This document shows, in pieces, positions 23,946 to 31,683 of a stretch of 64,000 bases of DNA; the stretch's first letter is position 1; each line of letters begins with the position of its first letter. Both the position numbers and the translations under genes were made by a program. The DNA is taken from NCBI GenBank assembly GCA_023664485.1, contig JAMPFK010000001.1, positions 165,464 through 229,463 on the forward strand, in the 5' to 3' direction. Source of the DNA: Bacteroides fragilis (GTDB lineage Bacteria; Bacillota; Clostridia; Lachnospirales; Lachnospiraceae). The notes beneath the pieces are model-generated. The model saw nothing but the letters and a program-made list of their open reading frames with translations. It was not told the DNA's origin and ran no database searches.

Positions 23946-24698
23946 GTGAAAAGAAAAACAATTGGGAAAGTGACAGCCTGTATGCTGGCGTTTATGCTGC
24001 TGGCAGGCTGCGGCGCAAAGCCGGATACGCAGGAGACGCTTGCGCAGGGGGATGCCGTTACGGATGAAGCGCAGCCGGAAGGCGCTTCCCCGGAGAACGG
24101 CGCGGAAGGCGGTACGGAGAACGAAGCCGGCGCGGAAGAAAAGGGTTCGGAAGACGGAAATAAAACGCCGGAACCGCTTGAAATAGACGAGGCGACGAAG
24201 GCGGAACTGACGACGCAGCTGCTTTTGGAGAACGAGCTGGATACGTCTGTTCTGGAGGATGATGGAACTACGGATAAATGTACCTTTGCCCTGCCGGAAG
24301 ATTTTACAGCGGTGGAGGATATACCGGGAATGTATGTGACGAAACGTTATCCAATCGATGCCTCCACGATTTATTATGCGGAGATGGACAAGGATATTTC
24401 CATGCAGCTGATGACCGAAGAGACTTATGTGGAGCAGATGGAGAGCAATTTTCAGAATTATTATGATATGGAAGTCGATGTTAATCTGCAGAGCTTCGAG
24501 AAGATCAGGATAAGCGGCCATCCGGCTTTCCGTATCCTGTGCACCTATATGGTGGACGGCATAGAGATCACGCAGCTGGCGTATGTGATCAATGCCGATA
24601 AAAGCTATGTTGTTACATACTCCCAGACCGATGAATATTATCGGATGGATGAATTTGAGGCAAGCGCGGCGACGATAGAGCTGGAGCTGGAAAACTGA
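23946..24698 (+). CDS. Predicted lipoprotein, GTG start
   Basis: A 250-residue lipoprotein. The start is taken as GTG at 23946, nine bases after AGGGGAGG; this gives the signal peptide MKRKTIGKVTACMLAFMLLAGC with Cys22 as lipid site (quoted in part: MLLAGC). An acidic, Glu/Gly/Ala-rich linker (~25-75) leads to a globular domain of ~150 residues with alternating strands (STIYYAEMDKDISMQLM, SYVVTYSQTDEYY) that resembles the PsbP/DcrB-like fold. I cannot name the family. It is probably displayed on the outer face of the membrane. The L20 leader promoter follows 60 bases downstream. Confidence 0.82.
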   Translation: MKRKTIGKVTACMLAFMLLAGCGAKPDTQETLAQGDAVTDEAQPEGASPENGAEGGTENEAGAEEKGSEDGNKTPEPLEIDEATKAELTTQLLLENELDTSVLEDDGTTDKCTFALPEDFTAVEDIPGMYVTKRYPIDASTIYYAEMDKDISMQLMTEETYVEQMESNFQNYYDMEVDVNLQSFEKIRISGHPAFRILCTYMVDGIEITQLAYVINADKSYVVTYSQTDEYYRMDEFEASAATIELELEN

Positions 24699-24758
24699 GA
24701 ACTGCAGCGGCCCGGCGGCTGAGCCGTTACGGTTTTCATATTTTTTCCAGTCGGCTGC

Positions 24759-24787
24759 TTGACATTTTCCACCCCCTGTGGTATAGT
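24759..24787 (+). promoter_or_regulatory. Strong sigma-A promoter of the infC operon
   Basis: A perfect TTGACA (24759-24764), a 17-base spacer and TATAGT (24782-24787) start the infC-rpmI-rplT transcript near 24794. Confidence 0.88.
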
Positions 24788-24793
24788 ATCAAC

Positions 24794-25097
24794 GTGCGTG
24801 AAAGCATATAAGGGCAAAGCAGAGTATCCACTCTCACCCTGCGGCGAATGGGCTGGCAGGCGTTCATAGGTCAGAAACGGGCATTTCCCTGGTTTAAGGG
24901 AAATATTGTGATGTATGATAAGGTGGATAGCTGTGCTATCCGCTTTTCTATTATATATACAGGAAATTGCCCGATGAAAGATAATCTGCGAAGCAGATTT
25001 TCTTGTGCGGGAAATGAGGCGGTGTAAAGCATTTCGGAGAAAATGCTCTTTCAGCGCACACGATATGGGAAAATGTATTTTTTAGGAGGGAAAGGTT
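24794..25097 (+). promoter_or_regulatory. L20-type autoregulatory leader of infC-rpmI-rplT
   Basis: This ~300-base untranslated leader has the position and general look of the Firmicute L20 leader, in which ribosomal protein L20 binds the mRNA and causes early termination. The segment around GAGTATCCACTCTCACCC and the later attenuator hairpin fit that pattern. Beyond the attenuator, AATCTGC-GAA-GCAGATT (24983-24999) and AGCATTT/AAATGCT hairpins extend the structure to just before the infC ribosome site. The leader class is inferred from context and layout; I have not computed the fold. Confidence 0.72.
24921..24949 (+). terminator. Attenuator hairpin in the infC leader
   Basis: GGATAGC-TGT-GCTATCC (24925-24941) is extended by flanking pairs to about 11 bp and is followed by GCTTTTCT. 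It should stop transcripts before infC when L20 is in excess. Confidence 0.8.
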
Positions 25098-25604
25098 ATC
25101 AGCGATTTATTCATCAACGAACAGATTAGAGACAAAGAAGTCAGAGTGATTGGAGAAAACGGGGAACAGCTCGGCATTATGTCCTCAAGAGAAGCGATGA
25201 GGCTCGCGGAGGAAGCAGGCGTCGATCTGGTGAAAATCGCGCCGGCAGCGAAGCCCCCGGTCTGCAAAATTGTGGATTATGGAAAGTTCAGGTATGAACA
25301 GGCCAGAAAAGAGAAGGAAGCAAAGAAGAAACAGAAGGTCATTGAGATCAAGGAAATCCGGTTATCCCCTAACATCGATACCAACGATTTGAATACGAAG
25401 GTAAATGCTGCGAGAAAATTCATCACAAAGGGCGACAGAGTCAAAGTGACGCTTCGTTTCCGCGGGCGTGAGATGACGCATATGAACAGCAGTAAACATA
25501 TATTGGATGATTTTGCCGGAGCGCTCTCTGACATTGCGGTCATGGAGAAGGCTCCCAGGGTGGAAGGCAGAAGCATGACAATGTTTTTAGCTGAGAAGCG
25601 ATGA
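25098..25604 (+). CDS. infC: Translation initiation factor IF-3, apparent AUC start
   Basis: A 168-residue IF-3 that prevents premature 50S joining and checks the start codon. The conserved N-terminus SDLFINEQIRDKEVRVIG is encoded from 25101, directly after ATC at 25098. AGGAGG (25084-25089) is 8 bases before that ATC. A TAG stop at 25083 closes the frame upstream and no ATG, GTG or TTG occurs until GTG at 25146, which would delete 16 conserved residues. So ATC (less likely GTT at 25095) is the start. E. coli infC uses AUU in the same way, allowing IF-3 to limit its own synthesis. The C-domain (VTLRFRGREMTH) is intact. Confidence 0.95.
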   Translation: MSDLFINEQIRDKEVRVIGENGEQLGIMSSREAMRLAEEAGVDLVKIAPAAKPPVCKIVDYGKFRYEQARKEKEAKKKQKVIEIKEIRLSPNIDTNDLNTKVNAARKFITKGDRVKVTLRFRGREMTHMNSSKHILDDFAGALSDIAVMEKAPRVEGRSMTMFLAEKR

Positions 25605-25676
25605 GCTTATTCAGTTTAAAATAAACGATATCCGTTATGATATCTCATTAATGATAAATACAGGAGGAATTTTGAA

Positions 25677-25874
25677 ATGCCAAAAATGAAGACAAGCAAG
25701 TCAGCTGCAAAACGTTTTAAAGTGACCGGAACCGGTAAACTGAAAAGAAACAAAGCTTATAAACGCCATATCTTGACTAAGAAGACCACGAAGAACAAGA
25801 GGAATCTTAGAAAGCCTGCTATGACAGATGCAACCAACGTTAAGAATATGAAGAAAATTTTACCGTATTTATAA
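25677..25874 (+). CDS. rpmI: Ribosomal protein bL35
   Basis: A 65-residue, strongly basic protein beginning MPKMKTSKSAAKRFKVTGTG, the standard bL35 sequence. It lies between infC and rplT, 72 bases after infC, and follows AGGAGGAATTTTGAA. It is part of the large ribosomal subunit. Regulation should be shared with the operon through the L20 leader. Confidence 0.97.
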   Translation: MPKMKTSKSAAKRFKVTGTGKLKRNKAYKRHILTKKTTKNKRNLRKPAMTDATNVKNMKKILPYL

Positions 25875-25916
25875 ATGCGCAGTTTATAGATATGTTTTTG
25901 AAGGAGGAAAAAAGAC

Positions 25917-26273
25917 ATGGCAAGAATTAAAGGCGGTTTGAACGCCAGAAAAAAACACAACAGAGTTTTAAAGCTCGCAAAGGGATATAGAGGCGCAAGA
26001 TCCAAACAGTACAGAGTGGCAAAGCAGTCTGTCATGAGAGCATTGACGTCTTCCTATGCAGGCAGAAAAGAGAGAAAGCGTCAGTTCAGAAGACTGTGGA
26101 TCGCGCGTATCAATGCGGCGGCAAGAATGAACGGCCTTTCTTACAGCAGATTCATGTATGGACTGAAAAATGCGGGCGTGGAAATCAACAGAAAGATGCT
26201 GTCCGAAATGGCGGTAAACGATGCGGATGGTTTTAAAACACTGGCGGAGCTTGCGAAAGCAAATCTCAAATAG
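25917..26273 (+). CDS. rplT: Ribosomal protein bL20
   Basis: A 118-residue basic protein with the bL20 hallmarks MARIKGGLNARKKHNRVLK and WIARINAAARMNGLSYSRF. It binds 23S rRNA early in 50S assembly and, in Firmicutes, also its own operon leader. AAGGAGG lies ~13 bases before the ATG. It is the last gene of the infC operon and is followed by a terminator at 26288. Confidence 0.97.
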   Translation: MARIKGGLNARKKHNRVLKLAKGYRGARSKQYRVAKQSVMRALTSSYAGRKERKRQFRRLWIARINAAARMNGLSYSRFMYGLKNAGVEINRKMLSEMAVNDADGFKTLAELAKANLK

Positions 26274-26287
26274 GGTGAAGGTTACAA

Positions 26288-26321
26288 ATGGAGAATGGCA
26301 GAGCGCCGTTCTCCATTTTTT
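26288..26321 (+). terminator. Terminator of the infC-rpmI-rplT operon
   Basis: ATGGAGAA (26288-26295) pairs with TTCTCCAT (26309-26316), with a small inner GGC/GCC pairing, and runs into TTTTTT. Confidence 0.85.
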
Positions 26322-26364
26322 AAAAAATTCCAGGAAGGACAGAGCAGAAAAAGGAGATAAAGAA

Positions 26365-27804
26365 ATGGGCGTATTAGAGGGAATCGAGCCGGCGCCGGTC
26401 TTTCATTTTTTTGAAAAGATCTGCAGCATACCGCACGGCTCCGGCAACGAAGCGGCAGTCAGCGATTATTTGAAACAGTTCGCGCAGGAGAGGGGGCTTT
26501 TCTGCATACAGGACGAATGGAAGAACATTATCATCGTCAAGGAAGCGGCTTCCGGCAGGGAAGCGGAGGAAACGCTGATTCTGCAGGGGCATATGGATAT
26601 GGTGGCCGTTAAGGAGCCGGACTGTGATATCGATATGGAAAAAGAGCCGCTGCGTCTTGTGGTGAACGGAGATGAGATTTCCGCGGAGGGGACGAGCCTC
26701 GGCGGCGATGACGGGATTGCGGCCGCCTATATTCTGGCGCTGCTGGATTCCAGGGAGATTTCACACCCGCGGCTGGAGGCCGTTCTGACCGTAGGGGAAG
26801 AAGCCGGTATGGATGGAGCCAGGGAAATCGACCTGTCCATGTTAAGAGGGCGCAGGATGCTAAATCTGGACAACGAGGAAGAAGGTGTTCTGCTGGCAAG
26901 CTGCGCGGGCGGGCTGCGGGCGGACTGCAGGCTGCCGGTCGTCTGGGAAAAAAGAAGCGGAAGCGTGCTGCATATACAGGTGGCGGGCTTACAGGGCGGA
27001 CATTCCGGCGCGGAGATCGTCAAAGAGGGCGGCAATGCCAATTGTCTGATGGGGCGCGCGCTGGATGCGCTTGTGCGCGAAACCTCGGCTTCCCTGCTTT
27101 CCATGAAGGGCGGGCTTGCGGACAATGCGATTCCGCGGCAGGCGGATGCCCGCGTTATGCTGAAAGAAGAAGAGAAAGAAACTGCGCTGGCGGCTTTACG
27201 CGGCATGGAAGAGAAGTTCCGGCAGGAGTTTTCCGTCAAGGATCCCGGTGTCCGGGTCGTGGCGGAGGAAGAAGGAGAGCTGGACGCGGACTGTTTACAG
27301 GCGGCGGATATGGAAAAAGCCGTGCGTTTTTTACTGGCAATGCCGAACGGCATACAGGCGATGAGCGCCGATGTGGAAGGGCTGGTGGAAACCTCGCTGA
27401 ATCTCGGCATTATGGAGCTTACGGCGGACTGCCTCCGGCTGTCCTATGCGGTAAGGAGCTCTCTGGAGAGCGGAAAAGAGGCGGTGTGCAGAAAAATGGC
27501 CGCGGTTTCATATCTGGCGGGCGCTTCGATGGAGCTGCGGGGCGATTATCCGGGCTGGGCTTACCGGAAGGATTCGCCGCTGCGGGATAAGATGATAAGC
27601 GTCTACGAGAGGATGTATGGGGAAAAGCCGCAGGTACAGGCGATTCACGCCGGTCTCGAATGCGGCCTGTTCGCCGGAAAACTGCAGGGCCTCGATTGTA
27701 TTTCCTGTGGTCCCGACATGAAGGGGATTCATACGGCAGAAGAGGTTCTCAGCATTTCTTCCGTAAAGAGGGTATGGGAATATCTTTTGGAAATATTGGC
27801 GTAA
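26365..27804 (+). CDS. pepD: Aminoacyl-histidine dipeptidase (PepD-like, M20)
   Basis: A 479-residue cytoplasmic M20C metallopeptidase that splits Xaa-His and other dipeptides. ILQGHMDMVA carries the first zinc His and its Asp, TSLGGDDGIAAAY the bridging Asp, GEEAGMDGA the catalytic Glu pair, and AIHAGLECG the late ligand region. The length matches PepD. The ATG at 26365 follows AAAAGGAGATAAAGAA; the frame is open further upstream through the rplT terminator, which is not coding. It appears to be its own unit with unmarked promoter. Confidence 0.92.
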   Translation: MGVLEGIEPAPVFHFFEKICSIPHGSGNEAAVSDYLKQFAQERGLFCIQDEWKNIIIVKEAASGREAEETLILQGHMDMVAVKEPDCDIDMEKEPLRLVVNGDEISAEGTSLGGDDGIAAAYILALLDSREISHPRLEAVLTVGEEAGMDGAREIDLSMLRGRRMLNLDNEEEGVLLASCAGGLRADCRLPVVWEKRSGSVLHIQVAGLQGGHSGAEIVKEGGNANCLMGRALDALVRETSASLLSMKGGLADNAIPRQADARVMLKEEEKETALAALRGMEEKFRQEFSVKDPGVRVVAEEEGELDADCLQAADMEKAVRFLLAMPNGIQAMSADVEGLVETSLNLGIMELTADCLRLSYAVRSSLESGKEAVCRKMAAVSYLAGASMELRGDYPGWAYRKDSPLRDKMISVYERMYGEKPQVQAIHAGLECGLFAGKLQGLDCISCGPDMKGIHTAEEVLSISSVKRVWEYLLEILA

Positions 27805-27844
27805 AATATTGGGAAATTGACAGGAATATTGCCGGAAATTGCCC

Positions 27845-27873
27845 TTGACATTTCTATTTGGGAAGGGTAGGCT
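27845..27873 (+). promoter_or_regulatory. Promoter for the thioesterase/EAL pair
   Basis: A perfect TTGACA (27845-27850) and TAGGCT (27868-27873) are 17 bases apart. The -10 is weak, so an activator might help. Short repeats lie directly upstream (27792-27841). Confidence 0.5.
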
Positions 27874-27908
27874 AGTAGTTGAAGTTAATACGGCAGGAAA
27901 GGAAACGT

Positions 27909-28328
27909 ATGTCAATGACCGCTTATGAGCATCAGGCGCAGTATTATGAGACCGATCAAATGGGAATCATCCATCATTCCAATTATGTCAGATGGATGGA
28001 GTCGGCCAGAATCTGGTGGATGCGGCGGGCCGGCATCGATTACCGGAAGATGGAAGAGGACGGTATTATCAGCCCGGTGGTGAGCGTTTCCTGTCAGTAC
28101 AGGTCGATGGTGCGTTTCGGTGATACCATATTGATTTCTGTAAAAATCGAGAAGTACAATGGCGTGAAACTTTCTTTGTCCTATTGTGTTACGGATAAGG
28201 AGAGCGGGGAAGTAAGGATGACCGGGAACAGTGAACATTGTTTTATGGACAGGGGTGGACATCTGGTCTCCTTAAAGAAGAAATATCCGGATTATGACGA
28301 GGCTTTTGTGAGGGAGTTAAGAGCATGA
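27909..28328 (+). CDS. Acyl-CoA thioesterase, YbgC/4HBT hotdog fold
   Basis: A 139-residue hotdog-fold protein. YYETDQMGIIHHSNYVRWME is the 4HBT signature with the catalytic Asp, and the hydrophobic central helix follows. Such enzymes hydrolyse acyl-CoA or acyl-ACP thioesters as homotetramers in the cytoplasm. I chose the ATG at 27909 after AGGAAAGGAAA; an in-frame start at 27879 is poorer. It lies 25 bases before the EAL phosphodiesterase gene, so they probably share a transcript, though no functional link is apparent. Confidence 0.88.
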   Translation: MSMTAYEHQAQYYETDQMGIIHHSNYVRWMESARIWWMRRAGIDYRKMEEDGIISPVVSVSCQYRSMVRFGDTILISVKIEKYNGVKLSLSYCVTDKESGEVRMTGNSEHCFMDRGGHLVSLKKKYPDYDEAFVRELRA

Positions 28329-28353
28329 TTATGATGCGGCAGGGGTATAAAGT

Positions 28354-29694
28354 ATGGAGGAAGCAAAAGATATCCTGACAGGATTGGACCGGTATGAAAC
28401 ATTTTTAAGGAAACTGGATTCGGAAATTAAGAAAATAAAGGATTACAGGATAGCGATTACCTATACTGACATCAGATATTTCAAGTATATCAATGATACC
28501 TTCGGTTATCAGAAGGGCGATATGCTGTTGAAGGAATTCGCCCGTCAGGTAACGGAGGATAATCCCCATATGCTGTGCGCGGCGAGAGTGGTCTCGGATA
28601 ATATCATTTTGGCGGTCCGGCTGGAAAACCATATCTCTGACGATGATTTTTACAGATTCATCTGTCAGTGCAATCGGAAAATGGAGGAAAAGTTCCGGGA
28701 GGAATATTCAGCCGCGAGGCTGAAATTCTGTACGGGCATCAGTTTTATCGGCAGGGACGACCGCCATCCGGATGCTGCGACAGCGGTTTCCAACGCTAAT
28801 CTGGCGAGGAAAATGGCAAAGGGAATGAAAGACGACTGTTGTGTGATGTTTGACAGCAGAATGGTCGAAGGAATTAAAAAAGAGGTGGAGATAACCTCTT
28901 CTCTGTCCGGGGCGATCGAGAACGGGGAATTAAAGGTTTATTACCAGCCGAAAATAAAAACGGGCTCTTTCCGGATGGAGGGCGCTGAGGCGCTGGTCCG
29001 CTGGCAGAAACCGGACGGCCATTTTATTTATCCGGACGAGTTTATCCCGCTCATCGAGCGGAGTGGACAGATCGTAGAACTGGATTATTTTGTATACCGG
29101 GAAGTGTTCAAATTCATTGCCGGGCGTATGCGGGAGAGGAAACCTGTCGTGCCGATTTCGGTCAACGTCTCCAGAGAGCATTTGAATAAAATGGAAATCT
29201 TGCCATATGTGCGTTCGCTGTTTAAAGAGTACCGGATTCAGCCGGATCTGATAGAGTTTGAGCTGACGGAAAGCATTTATATCGATAATACAGGGAAAGC
29301 GCTGGAATTGATTGAAGGGTTTCATGAGATGGGGACAAAGGTATCGATGGATGATTTCGGTTCCGGTTATTCCTCCCTGAATCTGCTGAGCAGGCTGCCC
29401 ATCGATATTATCAAGCTGGATAAAGTCTTTTTGCGGGATGAGAAAGATGAAAACCGCCTGAAAGAGAACGATAAGATCATTATTTCCTGCATCGTCGATA
29501 TGGCGCGGAAGCTGCGCATCACATCGTTGTGCGAGGGCGTGGAGACGCCGGAACAGAGCGACTATCTTTCGCAGATAGGCTGTGAGCTGCAGCAGGGCTA
29601 TTATTTTTCGAGGCCTGTTCCAAGGACGGATTTTGAGATGTTCATGGATCGGAACTGCCAGGCCCGGATGGAAGATTTTGCAATAGCCCAATAG
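28354..29694 (+). CDS. c-di-GMP phosphodiesterase: degenerate GGDEF plus intact EAL
   Basis: A 446-residue soluble two-domain protein. The N-terminal GGDEF-like domain (~1-170) has RVVSDN at 78-83 where RGGDEF is expected, so it cannot be a cyclase and may be a sensor. The EAL domain (~190-440) keeps the catalytic set: EALVRW (212-217), SVNVSREHL, FELTES, DDFGSGYSSL (333-342), IIKLDK and CEGVET. It should linearise c-di-GMP, lowering its level and favouring motility. No membrane segment is present. A diguanylate cyclase is encoded at 42-44 kb. Confidence 0.93.
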   Translation: MEEAKDILTGLDRYETFLRKLDSEIKKIKDYRIAITYTDIRYFKYINDTFGYQKGDMLLKEFARQVTEDNPHMLCAARVVSDNIILAVRLENHISDDDFYRFICQCNRKMEEKFREEYSAARLKFCTGISFIGRDDRHPDAATAVSNANLARKMAKGMKDDCCVMFDSRMVEGIKKEVEITSSLSGAIENGELKVYYQPKIKTGSFRMEGAEALVRWQKPDGHFIYPDEFIPLIERSGQIVELDYFVYREVFKFIAGRMRERKPVVPISVNVSREHLNKMEILPYVRSLFKEYRIQPDLIEFELTESIYIDNTGKALELIEGFHEMGTKVSMDDFGSGYSSLNLLSRLPIDIIKLDKVFLRDEKDENRLKENDKIIISCIVDMARKLRITSLCEGVETPEQSDYLSQIGCELQQGYYFSRPVPRTDFEMFMDRNCQARMEDFAIAQ

Positions 29695-29771
29695 GGTATG
29701 CCGCGGAAATCAGTCTTCCGTTATCCGTGAGGGTATGCGCCGCCGGCCGGTTTAAAAAGGTAAATCAATAG

Positions 29772-29803
29772 AAAAGCAGCCATCTTATACGGCTGCTTTT
29801 TAT
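29772..29803. terminator. Bidirectional terminator between EAL gene and tRNA-Pro
   Basis: AAAAGCAGCC (29772-29781) pairs with GGCTGCTTTT (29791-29800). The A-run and T-run make it a terminator for both the plus-strand EAL gene and the minus-strand tRNA. Confidence 0.85.
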
Positions 29804-29808
29804 GCGAA

Positions 29809-29881
29809 TCGGAATGACAAGACTTGAACTTGCGACCTCTACTTCCCTAAAGTAGCGCTCTACCACCTGAGCCACATCCCG
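29809..29881 (-). tRNA. tRNA-Pro, anticodon AGG
   Basis: Read on the minus strand, CGGGATG and CATTCCG form a 7-bp acceptor stem (one G-U) with discriminator A. The D arm is GCTC/GAGC, the anticodon stem CTACT/AGTAG closes the loop TTAGGGA, and the T arm is GCAAG/CTTGT around TTCAAGT. The anticodon is AGG with U33 and G37, as expected for proline. CCA is not encoded. A first-position A is uncommon for bacterial proline tRNAs and would need conversion to inosine to read CCC or CCA codons. Confidence 0.92.
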
Positions 29882-29893
29882 AAAGCATTTATC

Positions 29894-29922
29894 ATTATAG
29901 CCGATTTGAAATGAAAAAGCAA
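29894..29922 (-). promoter_or_regulatory. Promoter for tRNA-Pro
   Basis: On the minus strand TTGCTT (29922-29917) and a perfect TATAAT (29899-29894) are 17 bases apart, placing the start a few bases before the tRNA. Confidence 0.75.
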
Positions 29923-29976
29923 CCCCTGTTTTATAAAAATCACGGAACAGGTTGAAAGAAGGGCAGAGTTATTCAC

Positions 29977-30273
29977 ATGATAGATAAAAAAAATTTTCAT
30001 CCGCTCAATTATATTAAGAAAGAAGAATATTCTGGAAGCATGGAGGGAATGCGGTATATGCTGAAGCGGGTTAAAGGGGAGGAAAACGACCTGATCCGGG
30101 TGACGATCTGGCCGGAGCCCTATGGAATTCACAGGACGCCGGAGGAAGAAAAGCAGTCGTTCGATGTGCCCCTCACCGAGGAAGGCGTAGAGCAGGCCGC
30201 GGACTGGCTGAATGAACAGTATGAAGAGCAGAAAGAAAGATGGAAAGGAAGCCTGCGGAAATCGTGGGTTTAA
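29977..30273 (+). CDS. Small conserved-looking protein of unknown function
   Basis: A 98-residue soluble protein (MIDKKNFHPLNYIKKEEYSG...). It contains VTIWPEPYGIHRTPEEEKQS and an acidic, helical C-terminus (VEQAADWLNEQYEEQKERW). No motif I know is present. GAAGGG lies rather far (~14 bases) before the ATG. It ends three bases before the MATE gene, so the two are probably one transcript and this product could assist or regulate the exporter. The start overlaps the region upstream of the divergent tRNA-Pro promoter. Confidence 0.7.
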   Translation: MIDKKNFHPLNYIKKEEYSGSMEGMRYMLKRVKGEENDLIRVTIWPEPYGIHRTPEEEKQSFDVPLTEEGVEQAADWLNEQYEEQKERWKGSLRKSWV

Positions 30274-30276
30274 TTT

Positions 30277-31671
30277 ATGGAAATGAGAACAGAAAGAAAA
30301 AATGCCGGACCTGGCGGCGCTAAGTATGAAATGGATATGTGCAGCGGCTCCATATTGGGGAAGATTCTTTTATTTACGCTGCCGTTAATGTGTTCCAGCC
30401 TGCTGCAGCTGCTTTTCAATGCGGCGGATATCATCGTCGTGGGGAGATTTGCAGGCGACAATTCGCTCGCCGCGGTAGGTTCGACCTCGTCTTTGATCAA
30501 TCTTCTGACGAATCTTTTTATGGGGCTGTCGGTGGGCGCCAACGTGCTGGTCGCGCGTTTTTTCGGGGCGAAGAACCAGAAGGATCTGTCGGAGACGGTG
30601 CAAACGGCGATGACGCTCAGCCTGTACAGCGGCGTTTTGCTGACGGTTATTGGCCTGATAGGGGCAAAGCGGATTCTGCTGTGGATGAATACGCCGGAGG
30701 ACGTGCTCCCTCTGGCGGCGCTTTATCTGCGGATTTATTTTCTGGGGATGACGGCGATGATGCTCTATAACTTCGGAAGCGCCATTTTACGGGCAATCGG
30801 GGATACCAGGAGGCCGTTATATTATCTGACGATTGCGGGCGTTATCAACGTGCTGCTGAATCTTCTGTTCGTCGTCGTATTCAAGATGGACGTAGCGGGC
30901 GTCGCGGCGGCGACGGCGGTTTCCCAGTGTATTTCGGCGGCGCTTATCGTCCGCTGTATGATAAAAGAGCGGGGGAGCATCCATCTGGAGCTTTCCGCGC
31001 TGCGCGTGAACGGCGATAAGTTCAGAAGGATTTTGCAGATAGGGCTTCCGGCCAGCTTTCAGGGAATCCTTTTTTCCTTCTCGAACGTTATCATTCAGTC
31101 GTCGGTCAATTCCTTCGGCGCCGTGACCGTTGCGGGCAATTCGGCGGGAGCCAACATCGAAGGATTCGTTTACGTTACGATGAACGCCTTCCATCAGGCG
31201 GCGATCTCCTTTACGAGCCAGAACGTGGGGGCTGCGAAGTACGAGAGGGTCAATAAGATCCTGTATGCGGCGCAGCTGTGCGTTATCGCGGCGGGTGTGA
31301 TATTCGGAAATCTGGCGGTGTTCTTCGGCTATCCGCTGCTGCGCATGTATACGTCGAGCCCGGCGGTCATGGAGGCGGGTATGCGGAGAATGGAGATCAT
31401 ATGCAGATACTATGCCTTCTGCGGGATGATGGATGTTATGGTGGGGGCTCTGCGGGGCCTGGGATATGCGGTCATGCCGATGATCGTATCGCTGATCGGC
31501 GCCTGCGGCCTGCGGATTTTCTGGATCTTTACTTTTTTCCGAATGGAGCAGTTCCATACGGTGACGTCGCTGTATCTGACGTATCCGGCGAGCTGGCTTC
31601 TGACTTTCCTGGCGCATGTATGCTGCTTCATCGTCGTACGGCGGAAACTGGCCAGAAAATGGGGCGCATAA
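30277..31671 (+). CDS. MATE family efflux transporter
   Basis: A 464-residue membrane protein with twelve hydrophobic segments in two homologous halves. The opening GSILGKILLFTLPLMCSSLL, LLFNAADIIVVGRFAG and GLSVGANVLVARFFGAKN are typical of the clostridial MATE group. It should export drugs or metabolites using an ion gradient. The first ATG at 30277 has no clear ribosome site, so translation is probably coupled to the gene ending at 30273; internal ATGs at residues 3, 19 and 21 are alternatives. Substrate is unknown. Confidence 0.93.
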   Translation: MEMRTERKNAGPGGAKYEMDMCSGSILGKILLFTLPLMCSSLLQLLFNAADIIVVGRFAGDNSLAAVGSTSSLINLLTNLFMGLSVGANVLVARFFGAKNQKDLSETVQTAMTLSLYSGVLLTVIGLIGAKRILLWMNTPEDVLPLAALYLRIYFLGMTAMMLYNFGSAILRAIGDTRRPLYYLTIAGVINVLLNLLFVVVFKMDVAGVAAATAVSQCISAALIVRCMIKERGSIHLELSALRVNGDKFRRILQIGLPASFQGILFSFSNVIIQSSVNSFGAVTVAGNSAGANIEGFVYVTMNAFHQAAISFTSQNVGAAKYERVNKILYAAQLCVIAAGVIFGNLAVFFGYPLLRMYTSSPAVMEAGMRRMEIICRYYAFCGMMDVMVGALRGLGYAVMPMIVSLIGACGLRIFWIFTFFRMEQFHTVTSLYLTYPASWLLTFLAHVCCFIVVRRKLARKWGA

Positions 31672-31681
31672 CGCCCCATTT
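31657..31681. terminator. Bidirectional hairpin between MATE and DegV genes
   Basis: AAATGGGGCG (31657-31666) pairs with CGCCCCATTT (31672-31681) over a 5-base loop that contains the MATE stop codon. It separates two convergent genes. Confidence 0.75.
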
Positions 31682-31683
31682 CT

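Noticed and set aside
14544..24698. Phage-defence island around the SNF2 helicase
   Set aside because: The neighbours are housekeeping or envelope genes; no methylase, nuclease, toxin or integrase is present.
25146..25604. infC starting at GTG 25146
   Set aside because: It would remove 16 conserved residues and has no ribosome site, whereas the ATC at 25098 has AGGAGG at ideal spacing.
29809..29881. tRNA-Pro(AGG) as a pseudogene
   Set aside because: All four stems pair, invariant loop bases are kept, and a good promoter and terminator flank it.
30817..31617. Minus-strand frame of 266 codons opposite the MATE gene
   Set aside because: It is rich in His/Arg/Gln with no hydrophobic or catalytic pattern and is antisense to a clear transporter.
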